Below are positions 25,587 through 34,164 of a DNA stretch of 64,000 nt, in pieces; within the stretch, counting starts at the first letter, position 1, and each line of letters begins with the position of its first letter. Below the pieces are notes generated by a model. The model was not told where the DNA came from, did no database searches, and saw nothing but the letters and a program-made list of their open reading frames with translations. Origin of the DNA: Flectobacillus longus (lineage in GTDB: Bacteria; Bacteroidota; Bacteroidia; Cytophagales; Spirosomataceae); assembly GCF_030056705.1 (NCBI RefSeq), contig NZ_JASHIC010000031.1, forward strand, positions 31,968 through 95,967, in the 5' to 3' direction. Position numbers and translations under genes: made by a program.

Positions 25587-25734
25587 TGCTGGTGCTGGAT
25601 TGAATCCAGCACCTTTTTTTCTCTGGATTCTATCCTGAGGCTTTATTTCCAAAACTTTGCAAGGGGGTTAATTTTTATAATAGGATTGGAATCCTTAGAT
25701 TGAGTTAGTACTGGCTAGGAAGCCAGCACTAGCT
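25587..25734. repeat. Repeat family 2, copy 1 (left arm + right arm)
   Basis: The left arm starts with a hairpin GGTGCTGGATT/GAATCCAGCACC (25591-25613) and T7, then CTCTGGATTCTATCC. The right arm (25682-25734) reads GGATTGGAATCCTTAGATTG, then TTAGTACTGGCTAGGAAGCC and AGCACTAGC. The right arm is an imperfect reverse complement of the left arm as seen in the other copies, so the whole can fold into a long hairpin. The gap from 25506 to 25741 contains this element and an ATGAGTTTTGAGTGATGAATT-like heptamer run only. Confidence 0.75.
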
Positions 25735-25741
25735 GAGAAAA

Positions 25742-26086
25742 TTACTTAGCTTCTCTAATAATTATTTTATCTTCACCATCATGTAGCGTATAAAGGTAGT
25801 TTTTATCTTCATATTTTGCATTTACAGTATTCCTCCCCTCAACATTATGAAATGTTGGAATATCAATAGAACTAACAGGAACATTTATTTTTTTAAGTTC
25901 GCCATTAACCATTTCATTCTCTATGATTGTTAGATATTGACTATCTCCAAATTTGATTAATAATTCTCCCAAGATACCTTTATATATTGGGAATTTAATT
26001 TCTTTTGAGAGCCTAATATTCAATTCTTTATGAACGAATACTAGCAAAATAACAAAAGCTATACATAAAAATATTTTCTTAACCAT
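25742..26086 (-). CDS. Small membrane-anchored protein of unknown function
   Basis: 114 aa. One N-terminal TM helix (FLCIAFVILLVFVHKEL) serves as anchor or uncleaved signal, followed by a beta-rich soluble part (IKFPIYKGILGELLIKFGD, KKINVPVSSIDIPTFHN, KYEDKNYLYTLHDGEDKIII). I recognise no family. It is flanked on both sides by family-2 repeats and stands alone on the minus strand. The normal codon look and intact frame support a real gene. Confidence 0.6.
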   Translation of the reverse strand: MVKKIFLCIAFVILLVFVHKELNIRLSKEIKFPIYKGILGELLIKFGDSQYLTIIENEMVNGELKKINVPVSSIDIPTFHNVEGRNTVNAKYEDKNYLYTLHDGEDKIIIREAK

Positions 26087-26117
26087 AATTCTATTTGTCG
26101 TTTAGAAGGTCAAATAA

Positions 26118-26404
26118 TTGTACATTAGCCAGTACCTATTTTTTCTCTGGATTGTATCCAGAGGCAATCGTTTCAAAACCTCACAATTGAGTTGACTTTC
26201 AACATAGGTTTACCTCATAGACAGATAGCAGAATTATAGAAAGGATTGGAATCCTTAGATTGAGTTGGTACTGGCTAGGAAGCCAGCACTAGCGGGTGAT
26301 TGGAATCCTTGGATTGAGTTAGTACTGACTAGGAAGCCAGCACTAGCGGGTGATTGGAATCCTTGGATTGAGTTAGTACTGGCTAGGAAGCCAGCACTAG
26401 CGGG
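26118..26404. repeat. Repeat family 2, copy 2 with triplicated right arm
   Basis: The left arm near 26118-26170 (AGCCAGTACC, CTCTGGATTGTATCCAGAGG) is followed by a 70-base centre (TTGACTTTCAACATAGG..., CAGATAGCAGAATTATA). Three consecutive right arms follow at about 26240, 26297 and 26351, each GATTGGAATCCTTxGATTGAG plus TAGTACTGxCTAGGAAGCC plus AGCACTAGCGGG. The second and third units are a near-identical tandem of about 54 bp (one difference, GACTAGG against GGCTAGG), which points to recent duplication of the arm. No gene in 26087-26419. Confidence 0.8.
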
Positions 26405-26419
26405 AAACTAGTTTCATAC

Positions 26420-26785
26420 TTATTTAATACGTTTGAAAAAACTTGACATAAATATAGCATTCATATAAACATAGTCTAATTGCATTGTATCTCTATAAAA
26501 TACACACTTATACGTAGTACTATCTGTATTCAAGAAACCATTATTTTCCCAATAGTATTTTGTTTTAACTATCTGCCCCGTAGAAGATTGATAGTGCAAT
26601 CGGAGACTATCTTCAAGATATTCATAATACCACTTTACACTAGATGGAGCTTCTATTCTTCCATTACCGATACCGATGAATTCCCATTTCCCTAAAATCG
26701 CTTTTTGTGGAGAAATCTCTTCGTCTTTACAGCTTATAGAAAGTGTAAATAACAATAGTAAAATAAGTGCAGATAGTGTTTTCAT
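26420..26785 (-). CDS. Small lipoprotein, lipocalin-like
   Basis: 121 aa. Lipoprotein signal MKTLSALILLLLFTLSISC with the lipidated Cys at residue 19. The mature part begins KDEEISPQKAILGKWEFIGIG, the GKW pattern that opens lipocalin-like domains in Bacteroidota lipoproteins, followed by alternating beta strands (VKWYYEYLEDSLRLHY, TKYYWENNGFL, YKCVFYRDTMQLDYV). The domain call is tentative and no ligand is known. It sits between two family-2 repeats. Confidence 0.65.
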   Translation of the reverse strand: MKTLSALILLLLFTLSISCKDEEISPQKAILGKWEFIGIGNGRIEAPSSVKWYYEYLEDSLRLHYQSSTGQIVKTKYYWENNGFLNTDSTTYKCVFYRDTMQLDYVYMNAIFMSSFFKRIK

Positions 26786-26896
26786 TTTTGTACGAGTGAA
26801 ACGATGAATATTTAAAATATAACCCTGTATTAAAATCTAAAGATACTTTACAAACAATAATGGTTGTAATTAGCCTTCACTTTTATAGGCTTTACT

Positions 26897-27232
26897 CACA
26901 CGCTGGTGCTAGCTTTCTAACCAGCATCTATTTTTCTATGGATTCTATCCAGAGACTTTATTTCCAAAACTTCACAATTGAGTTGATTTTCACACGCTGG
27001 TGCTAGCTTTCTAACCAGTACCTATTTTTTCTCTGGATTGTATCCAGAAACTTTATTTCCAAAACTTCACTATTAAGTTGATTTTCATTAATGGCTTACC
27101 TCGCAGACAGATACCAGAATTATACAAAGGATTAGAATCCTTAGATTGAGTTAGTACTGGCTTGGAAGCCAGCACAAGCGGAGATTAGAACCCTTAGATT
27201 GAATGAGTACTGGCTAGAACGCCAGTATGAGC
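26897..27232. repeat. Repeat family 2, copy 3 with duplicated left and right arms
   Basis: Two left arms (about 26897 and 26999), each CACGCTGGTGCTAGCTTTCT, AACCAG, GGATTxTATCCAGA, ACTTTATTTCCAAAACTTCAC. A centre shared with copy 2 follows (GGCTTACCTCGCAGACAGAT), then two right arms (about 27127 and 27181). The arm order left-left-centre-right-right suggests nested duplication. No gene in 26786-27243. Confidence 0.8.
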
Positions 27233-27243
27233 GTGGATGATTA

Positions 27244-27510
27244 CTACTTTTCATTGTCATTTGGTAGTAACACGGCATACGCTTTCCAAGCATGTTCTAA
27301 ATCATTAAAAAGCACCGCCTCAACAACACCATGATAGAATATACCTTTTTCTGAGTCGTGAATTGAGATGTAGTCTGTCTTGAAAAATCGTTCGTTAACA
27401 TTTTTCGAAAACACAGGACGAACCATTGATTTTGTCTTTTCAGGAGTATTTGGATTTAGTAATAATCCGATTGTATCCTTTTTCTTAAAAAAATATACTG
27501 TCGTTGGCAT
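27244..27510 (-). CDS. Small cytoplasmic protein of unknown function
   Basis: 88 aa, no signal. It reads MPTTVYFFKKKDTIGLLL, VFSKNVNERFFKTDYISIHD, GIFYHGVVEAVLFNDLEHAWKAYAVLL. I recognise no family. The frame is intact and has ordinary composition, but the gene is short, so confidence is moderate. The ATG at 27510 follows AT-rich DNA; family-2 repeats lie on both sides. Confidence 0.5.
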   Translation of the reverse strand: MPTTVYFFKKKDTIGLLLNPNTPEKTKSMVRPVFSKNVNERFFKTDYISIHDSEKGIFYHGVVEAVLFNDLEHAWKAYAVLLPNDNEK

Positions 27511-27649
27511 AGGTTATATTTTAATCAATTAAAGTTAACAAATTACAAAACAGCATTTTAATTCGGCTGTGTTGACGAGGAATGGTGTAAAGTTACGTTT
27601 TGTCATCTTGATATATTACTATTTCTATCAAAATAGCATTCTCATTATC

Positions 27650-27800
27650 TCACGCTGGTACTAGCTTTCTAACCAGCATCTGTTTTTCTATGGATTCTAT
27701 CTAGAGACTTTATTTCCAAAACTTCACTATTAAGTTGATTTTCTTTGTGGATTGGAACCCTTAGATTGAGTCAGTACTGGCTAGGAAGCCTGCACTAACT
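27650..27800. repeat. Repeat family 2, copy 4
   Basis: Left arm ACGCTGGTACTAGCTTTCT, GGATTCTATCTAGAG, ACTTTATTTCCAAAACTTCAC. A very short centre leads directly into the right arm GGATTGGAACCCTTAGATTG, TCAGTACTGGCTAGGAAGCC, TGCACTAACTGG. This is the most compact copy; the long centre of copies 2 and 3 is missing. Confidence 0.75.
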
Positions 27801-27949
27801 GGGGACTGTGAGCAATATTTAATTGCTTTATTTTAGATGCCCATTTCACTAAAATAGCTCAAAATTTATTAGTTGAGATGAAGCTAAAAATTCTTTTTAA
27901 AAAATCTTAATAATTCTCAAGACACATTTCATAAAATATTGTATCTTCG

Positions 27950-28183
27950 AGTATTAATCCACTATTTATCAGTTTGAGACATTACATTTTTTAAAAGAAT
28001 AAGTACTGGCAAAAGACATAAGAATGTTTGTGTTCTAAAACATTCGTAACTCACGACTCATACTTTATAGTGGCTATTTCAAATTAGACATTCAATTAAA
28101 GAAAAGTAAAAGCCACACGGCATAAACTTATCTGACACTATTCATATTTGATTCAGGCATCGATTTTTCGATGCCTTTTTTTT
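27950..28183 (+). ncRNA. Candidate structured small RNA ending in an intrinsic terminator
   Basis: A gene-free stretch (27801-28395) carries, in order on the plus strand: a TATCTTCG box (27942-27949, near TAnnTTTG); a hairpin GAATGTTT/AAACATTC (28022-28045); a larger closing stem GTGGCT (28070-28075) with AGCCAC (28111-28116); and a strong terminator (28155-28183). The two helices plus terminator and a length near 230 nt suggest an independent RNA, perhaps 6S-like, but I cannot align it to any family. It could also be a leader remnant. No frame longer than about 20 codons competes. Expression is unproven. Confidence 0.4.
28155..28183 (+). terminator. Intrinsic terminator of the candidate small RNA
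   Basis: AGGCATCGA (28155-28163) pairs with TCGATGCCT (28168-28176), a 4-base loop, then a T-run. No protein gene on the plus strand precedes it for 2.7 kb, so it ends something other than a coding transcript. Confidence 0.8.
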
Positions 28184-28240
28184 GTACTTATACTACTCAA
28201 TAAATTTACTCTGATAACGACAAAGCAGTGAAATAATAAA

Positions 28241-28266
28241 GGCGATATCCATTACTGAATATCGCC
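28241..28266 (-). terminator. Hairpin downstream of the susCD operon
   Basis: GGCGATAT (28241-28248) pairs with ATATCGCC (28259-28266). On the minus strand it is followed by TTTATTATTT. It lies 130 bases past the SusD stop; a heptamer run (ATTCACAATTCATCATTCTC, 28362-28381) lies between. Confidence 0.6.
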
Positions 28267-28395
28267 CATCATTAATAAATTAGGTTTTTATTATAAAGTT
28301 TTATACAGAGTTAGATCCAACTTATTGTGAATGTAAAACATTGACAATAAAAATTTTACATTCACAATTCATCATTCTCAACTCTGCATTAATAA

Positions 28396-30345
28396 TTAAT
28401 AACCAGGGTTTTGCATAGCAGTTTTTTGATCAGATGATAAAGGTTTTCCTCCGCTGTACACACCATCCAAGAATGTCTGTGGAATTGGTCTCAACAAATG
28501 GAAATCTTTGATATTGTTAGCTGCACCAGGGTTGTAAGCCTTCGCTCTTGCCACCAATGTTTTAGTTCTGCTCAAATCCTCCCAACGGTGGAATTCACCA
28601 CAAAGCTCTCTTGTTCTTTCGTTCAATACCAAACACAACATTTTGTCATACGTAGAAGTATAGCCCAACTTATTGATTACAGCTACATCTTGCGCTGGCA
28701 AGTTGTTAACACTCGTAATATCAAGCGCTGTTGCTGTAGTTGCGACAGGAATGTTGTTTGACTCATAATAAGAGTTTTCAGTCAAGAAAGAGTTGATGTT
28801 TACATTCTGACCTGATTGAGATACAACATACGCGGCAGCACCATCTGTATAAGCAGCTCTGTCTTCACCAGCTTTATAAGCAGCTCTTTTTCTTACAGCA
28901 TTGATATAAGGAAGTGCAGCATCATAAGAACCTTGACCAAGGTTTGCCAAACGAATTTTTGCTTCAGCAGCCATCAAATACGTCTCTGCGGATCTAGCCA
29001 ATACCATATCTCTGTAACCTCTTACTTCGTTGATTGCCAAACGTGCTCCATCAAAATGTTTACTCAATGATGGGAAACGAACGTCTTGCACTAAACTTTT
29101 TCCATCTGAAGCATGAGCTACATATACCGTAGGAACGGTTTTGTTGGTTTTTGAATAAACAATCTCATCAACATATTTAGTTTTTGTAAAACGTGTATCT
29201 GATGGACTGTTGATAATAAACATCAAACCAAGGTCACCATTTACGTATTTACCACTACCATTGTTTAATCTACTTTTTGTTCTAAAACTTTTCCAGAATC
29301 TTGAGTCATTTACTTGGTCAAATACATCATACGTGAAATACGTAGGTGCCAAGCGGCTAAACGGGCGCATACCTGTCAAGTCACGTTGCATATACGGAAG
29401 GTCATCATAACGAGCCGTAAAGTACAAGTGCTGGTTGTTGAAAGTTGTAGCCAACAAGTTGTCACCAAACTGAGCAGAAAGAATCAATTCAGATAAAGTT
29501 TCATTAGCGCCATTTGGTTTGCTATAAGCCCAAATATCGCCAAAATTGTTTGCCAGAGGGTGTCTTGCAATTACTTCGTCTGAAAGTGACACAACCTTAG
29601 CCAAGTCAGCAGCCTTTGTAGAAGAGTTCCATGCATCATTGATTTCACTAGCTCTTGACAAATACGCTTTAGCTAAATAATGCGCTACCGCATCTTTAGT
29701 AATTTTGGCTGGAGCACCAGTATTATCCAACAAATCATACGCTTTTGATAAGTCATCGATAATTTGCGCATAAACTTTGTCTGGCGTTTCGCGTGTAAAC
29801 TCTAATTCGACCGTAGTACTTACGTTCAATTTTAAAGGCACAGCACCGTATTGACGAACCAATCTCAAGTAGTTATAAGCACGCAAGAAGTAACCTTCAC
29901 CCAAAGCTGTTTTCTTGATGGCATTATTGGTTGAGGTAATATCTGTAGCCGATTTGATAATCTGATTTGCCAAACCAATTGCCACATAGTAAGTATCCCA
30001 AGCTCTTTCTGCTGCGATAGTATTACTTGTTACCACAGTTACGATAGGTTTAAAACCGCCGTCGTAGTTGTTCCAAGGGCTGTTTGAGCCATCACCTCCT
30101 ACATGAAACTCATCTGTTCCATAATTGGTAGTAGCAAATTGAACCTCACCACCTAATGGCACTGCAAATGTTTGGTTGTAAGCACCAGTTACAGCAGCCT
30201 GAATACCTTCTTCAGTACTGTAGTAAGCATTACTTCTTTGTGTTGTTAATTCTTCTTTTAGGAAGTCTGATTGACAAGACATATTAGCTAAAAGAGCGAA
30301 AGCACAAATACCTGTTTTTATATATCTAAACTGTACTTTATTCAT
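28396..30345 (-). CDS. SusD/RagB-family outer-membrane nutrient-binding lipoprotein
   Basis: 649 aa from ATG 30345 (MNKVQFRYIKTGICAFALLANMSC), giving a lipobox Cys near residue 24; the upstream in-frame ATG at 30357 is too close to the SusC stop. SusD features: FLKEELTTQRSNAYYSTEEGIQAAVTGAYNQ, AERAWDTYYVAIGLANQII, FLRAYNYLRLVRQYGAVPL (TPR-like helices), and the C-terminal AETYLMAAEAKIRLANLG and LNERTRELCGEFHRWEDL. It binds glycans or other nutrients at the surface and lids the SusC barrel. It lies 18 bases behind susC. Substrate unknown; no polysaccharide-degrading gene adjoins it directly. Confidence 0.95.
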   Translation of the reverse strand: MNKVQFRYIKTGICAFALLANMSCQSDFLKEELTTQRSNAYYSTEEGIQAAVTGAYNQTFAVPLGGEVQFATTNYGTDEFHVGGDGSNSPWNNYDGGFKPIVTVVTSNTIAAERAWDTYYVAIGLANQIIKSATDITSTNNAIKKTALGEGYFLRAYNYLRLVRQYGAVPLKLNVSTTVELEFTRETPDKVYAQIIDDLSKAYDLLDNTGAPAKITKDAVAHYLAKAYLSRASEINDAWNSSTKAADLAKVVSLSDEVIARHPLANNFGDIWAYSKPNGANETLSELILSAQFGDNLLATTFNNQHLYFTARYDDLPYMQRDLTGMRPFSRLAPTYFTYDVFDQVNDSRFWKSFRTKSRLNNGSGKYVNGDLGLMFIINSPSDTRFTKTKYVDEIVYSKTNKTVPTVYVAHASDGKSLVQDVRFPSLSKHFDGARLAINEVRGYRDMVLARSAETYLMAAEAKIRLANLGQGSYDAALPYINAVRKRAAYKAGEDRAAYTDGAAAYVVSQSGQNVNINSFLTENSYYESNNIPVATTATALDITSVNNLPAQDVAVINKLGYTSTYDKMLCLVLNERTRELCGEFHRWEDLSRTKTLVARAKAYNPGAANNIKDFHLLRPIPQTFLDGVYSGGKPLSSDQKTAMQNPGY

Positions 30346-30363
30346 CTTAAAAATCATTAAAAG

Positions 30364-33300
30364 TTAAAAATCAACATTGATACCCATTGTAAATCCTCTG
30401 TTCCAAGCTGAACTTTGTAAGTCCATATCAATCCAGTTGATATTGTTGTAAACCATTCCTAAGTTTTGTGCTTGGAAATAAACTCTTGCATGACTCAAGC
30501 CAAGGCTCTGAGAGAATTTGTCTGGCAAGTTGTATCCTAATGAGACGTTTCTAATTTTAATAAATGATCCATCTTTGTAGCCTAGTGCTGTGTAATAAGG
30601 GTCACCTGCTGCGGCTGTATAGTATGGGTGTTGATAATCTGCATTGGTATTGTTTGGTGTATAGTAGCTTACAACACGTTGGTTTGAACGACCTGTCAAT
30701 GCCTCACCACCTGTGTTATACAAGTATTTCAAACGACCATACAACATTACTGATAGTGAAAATCCTTTATAGTCAAACGTGTTAGTCATACCTACGATAA
30801 ATCTAGGAATAGTACTTCCTAATACTCTACGGTCATTTGTAGCATCGATTTTATAGTCTCCATTCTGGTCTACAGGTCTTACTGAACCAACAGTGAATGC
30901 TTGTCCATTAGCATTGAATTTAGCCATTTCAGCTGCATCTGCATCTTTCCACAAACCAGCAGATTGGTAGTCATAAATTACTCCTTGGCTTTGACCAATA
31001 AACCATTTATTGTTGATATCGTCTACTTTACCATTTGCTAACGATACAATCTGGTTACTTTGCCATGAGCCGTTGAAAGTAGTGCTCCACTCAAATCCAC
31101 CTCTGTTTAGGTTTACCGTTGTTACTGTCAAATCAATACCTTGACTTGATGTTTCACCAATGTTTGCATAAGTATTCACAAAACCTGTAACAGATGGAAT
31201 CGTTTTCAACATCAACAAATCTGTTGTACGAGACGTATAGTAATCTAAAGTACCACTAACTTTTCTTTTGAAGAATGAGAAATCAATACCGTAGTTGATT
31301 TGGGTTGTTTTTTCCCATGTCAAACTTTGGTTAGCTAAAGTTGAGTTATTAGTTTGACCTGTTGCAAGCGTACCACCATAAGGATAGTAAATCTGAGAAA
31401 GACCACCCTGAGTAGCATAAGGATCAATAGCAGAGTTACCTGTAACCCCCACCCCTGCTCTTACTTTCAAGTCATCAATCCAACGTTGATCTGCCAAAAA
31501 TGGCTCGTTTGTCAATCTCCATCCTAAAGCAGTACTTGGGAAGAATGCCCATTTGTTTCCTTCTGCCAACTGTGATGCACCATCATAACGGCCTGATACT
31601 GTAATCAAGAATTTGTTATTGTAATCATAGTTGATACGACCTAAATATGAACGAAGTTGTCTCTGTGATAACGACGACCCCCAAGCAGACAATGGAATAT
31701 TTAAAGCATTCCATTTTTGACTTGTCATAGGCACGTTATCTGCTGCCATATTGTTTTTGTCGTAAGTCCACTCTGTTTGAGTTTGGAGTGCCAATACACT
31801 CAATTGATGCTTTCCAATGGTTTTGTTATACGTTAGCATATTATCCAAAGTATAAGACAACGCTTGATCTTTGGTCAATGAAGCATAACTTGAACCTGTT
31901 CTGATTACTGAGTTTGCATCTAAGAATACCCCATTTTTATTGATTGAAACGTCTGGACCAAAGTTCATTCTGAATTTCAAGCCATCCAATGCTTTTGAGA
32001 AACCAGCGAAGTTAATTTCAGAATACAAACTACCAAAAATACGTAAGTTGCTACGTTGATCTTGAGAGTAATTCTCTTCATTTACAACCGTTTTGAAAGC
32101 ATCGTCACCTCCAGGATACAGGATTCTTGCACCAGTGGCATCGTATGGTACAGTATAAGAAAACAAGTTTCTAGCACTTTCATACAGGCCCGAAGCTCCT
32201 ACGTTGGTATTTTTACCTGCACCTGATTGACCGTATTCGTTAACTGAATAGGCTGCGTTTAATACGCCACCCATCGAGAACCAAGCATTTGGTTTTACGT
32301 CAACGCTCAATTTTGCAGAGTAACGCTTATAGCTTTGTCCTTTTACAGTACCTTGATTATCGATAAAACCAAAAGAGGCGTAAGACTTCATTTTATCGGT
32401 ACCACCACTTACACTAATCGTATGTTGTCCTGTCAAAGATGGACGAGTTACCATACCAATCCAGTCTGTATTTTGTACCTTAGAACCATCCCATGTGCCA
32501 CCTTCCCAGCCTTTTAGGATATTATTCCAAGACGATAAATCTCCAGAACCCTTAAAAATCAAGAAGTCATTTGCCTGAGTAGGTTTGTCACCACGAGGAT
32601 ACAAATTCTGATTCAAATAATAGTATGACCATCTTCTGTAATCGATATATTGCGCAGCGTCCATCAATGGTGAGCTGTTTTGCAATGTTTCAGTGGTAAA
32701 GTTAGAGTTCAAACTCAAGGTATATTTACCGTTTTTACCTCTTTTAGTCGTGATAATCACAACACCGTTTGCACCACGCGAACCATAAATAGCCGTAGCA
32801 GAAGCATCTTTCAAGATGTCTACTGTTTCAATATCGTTAGGGTTGATGTTATCGATACCACCCGATGTCAATGGAATGTTATCTACTACGTACAAAGGTG
32901 AGTTTGAAGCTGTCAATGAACGAACCCCACGAATCGTGATATTTCCTACTTGACCAGGTCTTTCATTAGAAGTAATGTCAACCCCAGCTGCTCTACCTTG
33001 CATACCTTGTAGCGCATTGGCAACAGGTCTTTGTGTAAGGTCTTTAGCACTTACGCTTACTACTGCACCTGTAACGTCTGATTTTTTACGCTCGCCATAA
33101 CCAATTACGACAACCTCTTCTAAGGCTTTCGTATCTGTTTGTAATACTACATTTATTACCGTCTGATTTCCAACTGCTACTTCTTTTGTTTCGTAGCCCG
33201 TCGAAGAAATTACTAACACTGCATTGCCATCTGGTACATTGAGTTTAAACGAACCATCTACACCAGTGGTGGTTCCTTGATTTGTACCTTTGATTTTAAT

Positions 33301-33501
33301 ACTTGCTCCTGGAAGAATTTCTCCATCGCTTCCAGTAACCTTTCCAGTTACAGGTAAAGCCAAACTTGATTTGTTTGTTACTCTTACCGAATGTAGCAAA
33401 CTAGCCTCTTTTGCAAGTACCAAATTGCCTTTACCTTCAACTTGAGTATAACTTCCAGCTAAGGCCACAAGCACACCCACATTTAGTAATTTTTTGAGCA
33501 T
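30364..33501 (-). CDS. SusC/RagA-family TonB-linked outer-membrane transporter
   Basis: 1045 aa. A signal-like start (MLKKLLNVGVLVALAGSYTQ), a carboxypeptidase-regulatory-like domain (VTGKVTGSDGEILPGASIKI, GVDGSFKLNVPDG), and the SusC TonB-box/plug signature ALEEVVVIGYGERKKSDVTG, then LQGMQGRAAGVDITSNERPG, ITIRGVRSLTASNSPLYVVD and DASATAIYGSRGANGVVIIT. A barrel of about 800 residues ends WNRGFTMGINVDF. It imports a bound nutrient with SusD using TonB energy. A TATCTTTG promoter box lies 85-92 bases upstream. The divergent AraC gene at 34165 is a candidate regulator. Confidence 0.96.
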   Translation of the reverse strand: MLKKLLNVGVLVALAGSYTQVEGKGNLVLAKEASLLHSVRVTNKSSLALPVTGKVTGSDGEILPGASIKIKGTNQGTTTGVDGSFKLNVPDGNAVLVISSTGYETKEVAVGNQTVINVVLQTDTKALEEVVVIGYGERKKSDVTGAVVSVSAKDLTQRPVANALQGMQGRAAGVDITSNERPGQVGNITIRGVRSLTASNSPLYVVDNIPLTSGGIDNINPNDIETVDILKDASATAIYGSRGANGVVIITTKRGKNGKYTLSLNSNFTTETLQNSSPLMDAAQYIDYRRWSYYYLNQNLYPRGDKPTQANDFLIFKGSGDLSSWNNILKGWEGGTWDGSKVQNTDWIGMVTRPSLTGQHTISVSGGTDKMKSYASFGFIDNQGTVKGQSYKRYSAKLSVDVKPNAWFSMGGVLNAAYSVNEYGQSGAGKNTNVGASGLYESARNLFSYTVPYDATGARILYPGGDDAFKTVVNEENYSQDQRSNLRIFGSLYSEINFAGFSKALDGLKFRMNFGPDVSINKNGVFLDANSVIRTGSSYASLTKDQALSYTLDNMLTYNKTIGKHQLSVLALQTQTEWTYDKNNMAADNVPMTSQKWNALNIPLSAWGSSLSQRQLRSYLGRINYDYNNKFLITVSGRYDGASQLAEGNKWAFFPSTALGWRLTNEPFLADQRWIDDLKVRAGVGVTGNSAIDPYATQGGLSQIYYPYGGTLATGQTNNSTLANQSLTWEKTTQINYGIDFSFFKRKVSGTLDYYTSRTTDLLMLKTIPSVTGFVNTYANIGETSSQGIDLTVTTVNLNRGGFEWSTTFNGSWQSNQIVSLANGKVDDINNKWFIGQSQGVIYDYQSAGLWKDADAAEMAKFNANGQAFTVGSVRPVDQNGDYKIDATNDRRVLGSTIPRFIVGMTNTFDYKGFSLSVMLYGRLKYLYNTGGEALTGRSNQRVVSYYTPNNTNADYQHPYYTAAAGDPYYTALGYKDGSFIKIRNVSLGYNLPDKFSQSLGLSHARVYFQAQNLGMVYNNINWIDMDLQSSAWNRGFTMGINVDF

Positions 33502-33585
33502 TGAGATTAGGTTTTATATGAAATAATTGACAGAAAAAAGACCGCTTTTAATATGATTTATTTTATATTATTTTGTCTTTTTTGT

Positions 33586-33593
33586 CAAAGATA
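33586..33593 (-). promoter_or_regulatory. Bacteroidota-type -7 box for susC
   Basis: TATCTTTG on the minus strand matches TAnnTTTG. TTTG occurs twice upstream, 9 and 15 bases away, shorter than the usual spacing of about 19, so the exact -33 element is uncertain. It gives a leader of about 80 nt. Confidence 0.5.
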
Positions 33594-34164
33594 TTACCAT
33601 CCCAAACCCAAACCATCATGCTCCGTCCTGAACCATACAGCTACATTTTATTAAATTCATTCTTAAATTGATTCTATTTTCATTAAAGGGAAATATAATT
33701 TTTTCTATATATACTTTTTTTAGTACTATTTTTAAAAAATATTATTAAAGATTTCTCAAAAGTAAAAAACCTATCAGAATGGTTTCCGAAATCGTTTACG
33801 GAACATGAACTATCTTTATTATACGTAAAAAAAACGCTGTTATTATGAGAGAAAATCGGTATTTTTAAATAGTACAATTGTAATAGTTTATTGAGTAAAT
33901 CCAAGCCTTATTTCATGCTTTTTATAGAATAAAATCGCCAGTATTTTTTTACTGATTTTGAAAGTTTTTTTATCAAACTGCCTAAAACATGATTAATATC
34001 ACCTTATTTATCCTGCTAATCCTTATTTAAGCAGTACAGAAACAGGACAGCCCAAATTGTATTATTCTATCAAGACATGTAGCAGTTTAGGGAACAAAAG
34101 AATACTCTTTTTCTATTATCTATACAACAAATGCAGACCTACTAAACTCAGCAAAACAATCAAC
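33594..34164. other. Gene-free control region between susC and the AraC gene
   Basis: 570 very AT-rich bases. Short frames on both strands are low-complexity and not credible as genes. It must contain the AraC gene's promoter; no clear palindrome or known binding site is visible. Confidence 0.5.

Noticed and set aside
26240..26404. Repeat cluster as a CRISPR array
   Set aside because: Units are adjacent or nearly so with no unique spacers of constant length, arms are palindromic and differ between copies, and no cas gene is near.
33683..33904. 73-codon frame upstream of susC
   Set aside because: Low-complexity Lys/Asn/Phe composition as expected from AT-rich non-coding DNA.
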